DNA of 8,398 nt from Candidatus Igneacidithiobacillus taiwanensis (GTDB lineage: Bacteria; Pseudomonadota; Gammaproteobacteria; Acidithiobacillales; Acidithiobacillaceae). The notes beneath the pieces are model-generated. The model saw nothing but the letters and a program-made list of their open reading frames with translations. It ran no database searches and was not told the origin of the DNA. Both the position numbers and the translations under genes were made by a program. The stretch is taken from NCBI GenBank assembly GCA_002341825.1, contig DDOU01000058.1, positions 5,390 through 13,787 of the forward strand, written 5' to 3'. The stretch's first letter is position 1. Every line of letters starts with the position of its first letter. Shown piece after piece: positions 7,050-8,398 of this stretch.

Positions 7050-7053
7050 CGCT

Positions 7054-7449
7054 TCAGTCCTGCCGGCTTTTGCGCTCGATGAGCTCGATGCGGTAGCCGT
7101 CGGGATCCTCGATAAAGGCGATAACCGTGCTGCCGTGTTTCATTGGACCCGCTTCGCGCACCACTTTGCCGCCTTGGGCGCGAATTTCGGCGCAGGTGGC
7201 AGCGGCGTCTTCGACCTCGATGGCAATGTGACCAAAAGCAGTGCCGAGCTCATATTCATGCTCGCCCCAGTTGTAGGTGAGCTCGATGACGGCGCCGCGG
7301 TCCTCTTCCTCAAAACCGACGAAAGCCAGGGTAAATTTGCCCTCGGGGTAGTCTTTGCGCCGCAGCACGCGCATACCCAAAATTTCGGTATAGAAGGCCA
7401 GGGAGCGCTCGAGGTCGCGCACCCGGAGCATGGTGTGGAGGATTCGCAT
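7054..7449 (-). CDS. gloA: Lactoylglutathione lyase (glyoxalase I)
   Basis: GloA converts the hemithioacetal of methylglyoxal and glutathione to S-D-lactoylglutathione, the substrate of GloB. The 131 residues form two vicinal-oxygen-chelate repeats. The metal ligands fall at H5, E56, H74 and E122, the same numbers as in E. coli GloA. The short form without the extra loops of the eukaryotic enzymes points to the nickel/cobalt-activated bacterial class. Other typical segments are [14 protein letters not shown] (7-20), [19 protein letters not shown] and ELTYNWG (56-62). Its start lies 8 nt after the argG stop, so it is probably the last gene of an argG-gloA transcript. The tail after E125 is short and basic (RKSRQD). 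Confidence 0.97.
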   Translation of the reverse strand: MRILHTMLRVRDLERSLAFYTEILGMRVLRRKDYPEGKFTLAFVGFEEEDRGAVIELTYNWGEHEYELGTAFGHIAIEVEDAAATCAEIRAQGGKVVREAGPMKHGSTVIAFIEDPDGYRIELIERKSRQD

Positions 7450-7454
7450 GGGTA

Positions 7455-7460
7455 CTCCTA
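7455..7460 (-). promoter_or_regulatory. Shine-Dalgarno of gloA overlapping the argG stop codon
   Basis: Read on the - strand, TAGGAG begins with the argG TAG stop and ends 5 nt before the gloA ATG. Ribosomes ending argG would therefore sit on the gloA initiation site, which supports translational coupling. Confidence 0.65.
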
Positions 7461-8398
7461 GCCTTGTAGGCGTTTCTCGATACGCAGGCGCAGAGCGTTG
7501 AGCTTGATGAAGCCCTCGGCATCGGCCTGCCGGTAGGCGCCGGCATCGTCCTCGAAGGTGGCGATGCGCGGATCGAACAGGCTCTGCTCCGATTTACGAC
7601 CCACCACGGTGCAGGAGCCCTTGTAGAGCTTGAGACGAACGATGCCGTTGACCAGACGCTGGGTTTGGTCGATGAGGGCCTGTAGGGCGCGCCGCTCAGG
7701 GCTCCACCAATAACCGTTGTAGATGATGCTGGCATAGCGGGGCATGAGCTCATCCTTGAGATGCGCTGCCTCGCGGTCGAGGGTGATGGACTCGATGGCG
7801 CGGTGGGCGCGTAGCAGGATGGTACCGCCGGGGGTCTCGTAGCAGCCGCGAGATTTCATCCCTACATAGCGGTTTTCGACGATGTCGAGGCGGCCGACGC
7901 CATGGGCGCCGCCGATGGTGTTGAGATGCGCCAGCAGCGCCGCCGGCTGCAGGGCCTCGCCGTCAACGGCAATCGGATCGCCATGGACAAATTGGATTTC
8001 GATGTAGCGAGGCTGGTCTGGGGCCTTTTCCGGCGCCGTCGTCCAGCGCCACATGGATTCCTCGGCCTCGGCCCAAGGGTCTTCGAGGATCCCGCCCTCA
8101 TAAGAGATATGGAGCAGGTTGGCATCCATGGAGTAAGGCGATTTCTGGCCATGCCGTTCAATCGGGATGCCATGCTTTTCGGCATATTGCAGGAGCTTTT
8201 CCCGGGAGTTCAGGTCCCATTCCCGCCAGGGGGCAATCACCCGAATCTTGGGGTCGAGGGCGTAGGCGCCGAGCTCGAAGCGCACCTGGTCGTTTCCCTT
8301 GCCGGTGGCGCCATGGGCAACGGCGTCGGCCCCGACTTCGGCGGCAATCTCGACCATGCGCTTGGCGATCAGCGGCCGCGCAATGGAGGTGCCGAGCA
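7458..8398 (-). CDS. argG: Argininosuccinate synthase, N-terminus outside the window
   Basis: ArgG joins citrulline and aspartate at the cost of ATP (to AMP and pyrophosphate), the penultimate step of arginine synthesis. About 312 residues are present. The family usually has about 400, so some 90 N-terminal residues are missing, including the ATP-binding SGGLDTS-type loop. The open frame continues to the window edge upstream of the first Met and reads [18 protein letters not shown], as expected for ArgG. Further signatures are [46 protein letters not shown], and the [10 protein letters not shown] loop. The short C-terminal end ([10 protein letters not shown]) places it in the common short bacterial type rather than the longer E. 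coli type. It is followed by gloA 8 nt later. No arginine-repressor site can be judged because the promoter lies outside. Confidence 0.97.
   Translation of the reverse strand, partial: LGTSIARPLIAKRMVEIAAEVGADAVAHGATGKGNDQVRFELGAYALDPKIRVIAPWREWDLNSREKLLQYAEKHGIPIERHGQKSPYSMDANLLHISYEGGILEDPWAEAEESMWRWTTAPEKAPDQPRYIEIQFVHGDPIAVDGEALQPAALLAHLNTIGGAHGVGRLDIVENRYVGMKSRGCYETPGGTILLRAHRAIESITLDREAAHLKDELMPRYASIIYNGYWWSPERRALQALIDQTQRLVNGIVRLKLYKGSCTVVGRKSEQSLFDPRIATFEDDAGAYRQADAEGFIKLNALRLRIEKRLQG

Noticed and set aside
7068..7090. Short tandem GCTCGATGA/GCTCGATGC
   Set aside because: Two 9-nt units within the gloA coding end, explained by its amino acid sequence (IELIERK).

Overview
The window is chromosomal housekeeping DNA from a bacterium, almost certainly a proteobacterium. 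It is moderately GC-rich (a rough visual impression of about 60%, not counted) and nearly fully coding. The genes argue for a gamma-proteobacterial-like genome: the order truB-rpsO-pnp, the neighbourhood gloB / yafS-like methyltransferase / rnhA / dnaQ known from E. coli, and glutathione-dependent glyoxalases. An Acidithiobacillus-like organism would fit, but that is an inference from memory and should be tested with the RpsO and PNPase proteins.

Region 1 (1-4298, + strand) is the RNA block. It holds the 3' two thirds of truB (tRNA pseudouridine 55 synthase), rpsO (ribosomal protein S15), pnp (polynucleotide phosphorylase, TTG start) and an M16B zinc peptidase. Spacers are short (39, 25 and 58 nt) and I see no terminator, so the four genes could be read as one transcript.

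Region 2 (4312-7049) starts with gloB (glyoxalase II) on the - strand, convergent with the peptidase gene. A 61-nt divergent spacer separates gloB from a + strand operon of a YafS-like methyltransferase, rnhA (RNase HI) and dnaQ (DNA polymerase III proofreading subunit). Both operon junctions are 4-nt ATGA stop/start overlaps, which suggests translational coupling.

Region 3 (7054-8398, - strand) is argG (argininosuccinate synthase, N-terminus outside the window) followed 8 nt later by gloA (glyoxalase I). Together gloA and gloB give the whole glutathione-dependent methylglyoxal detoxification route, on either side of the rnhA-dnaQ genes.

No stretch longer than 61 nt lacks a gene. I found no tRNA, rRNA, CRISPR array, insertion sequence, phage gene or long repeat. 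I did not find a new biological system. The points worth a second look are small: a methyltransferase with a degenerate SAM-binding loop, a collinear and coupled rnhA-dnaQ pair, a very compact rpsO-pnp junction, and two terminator-poor convergent junctions.
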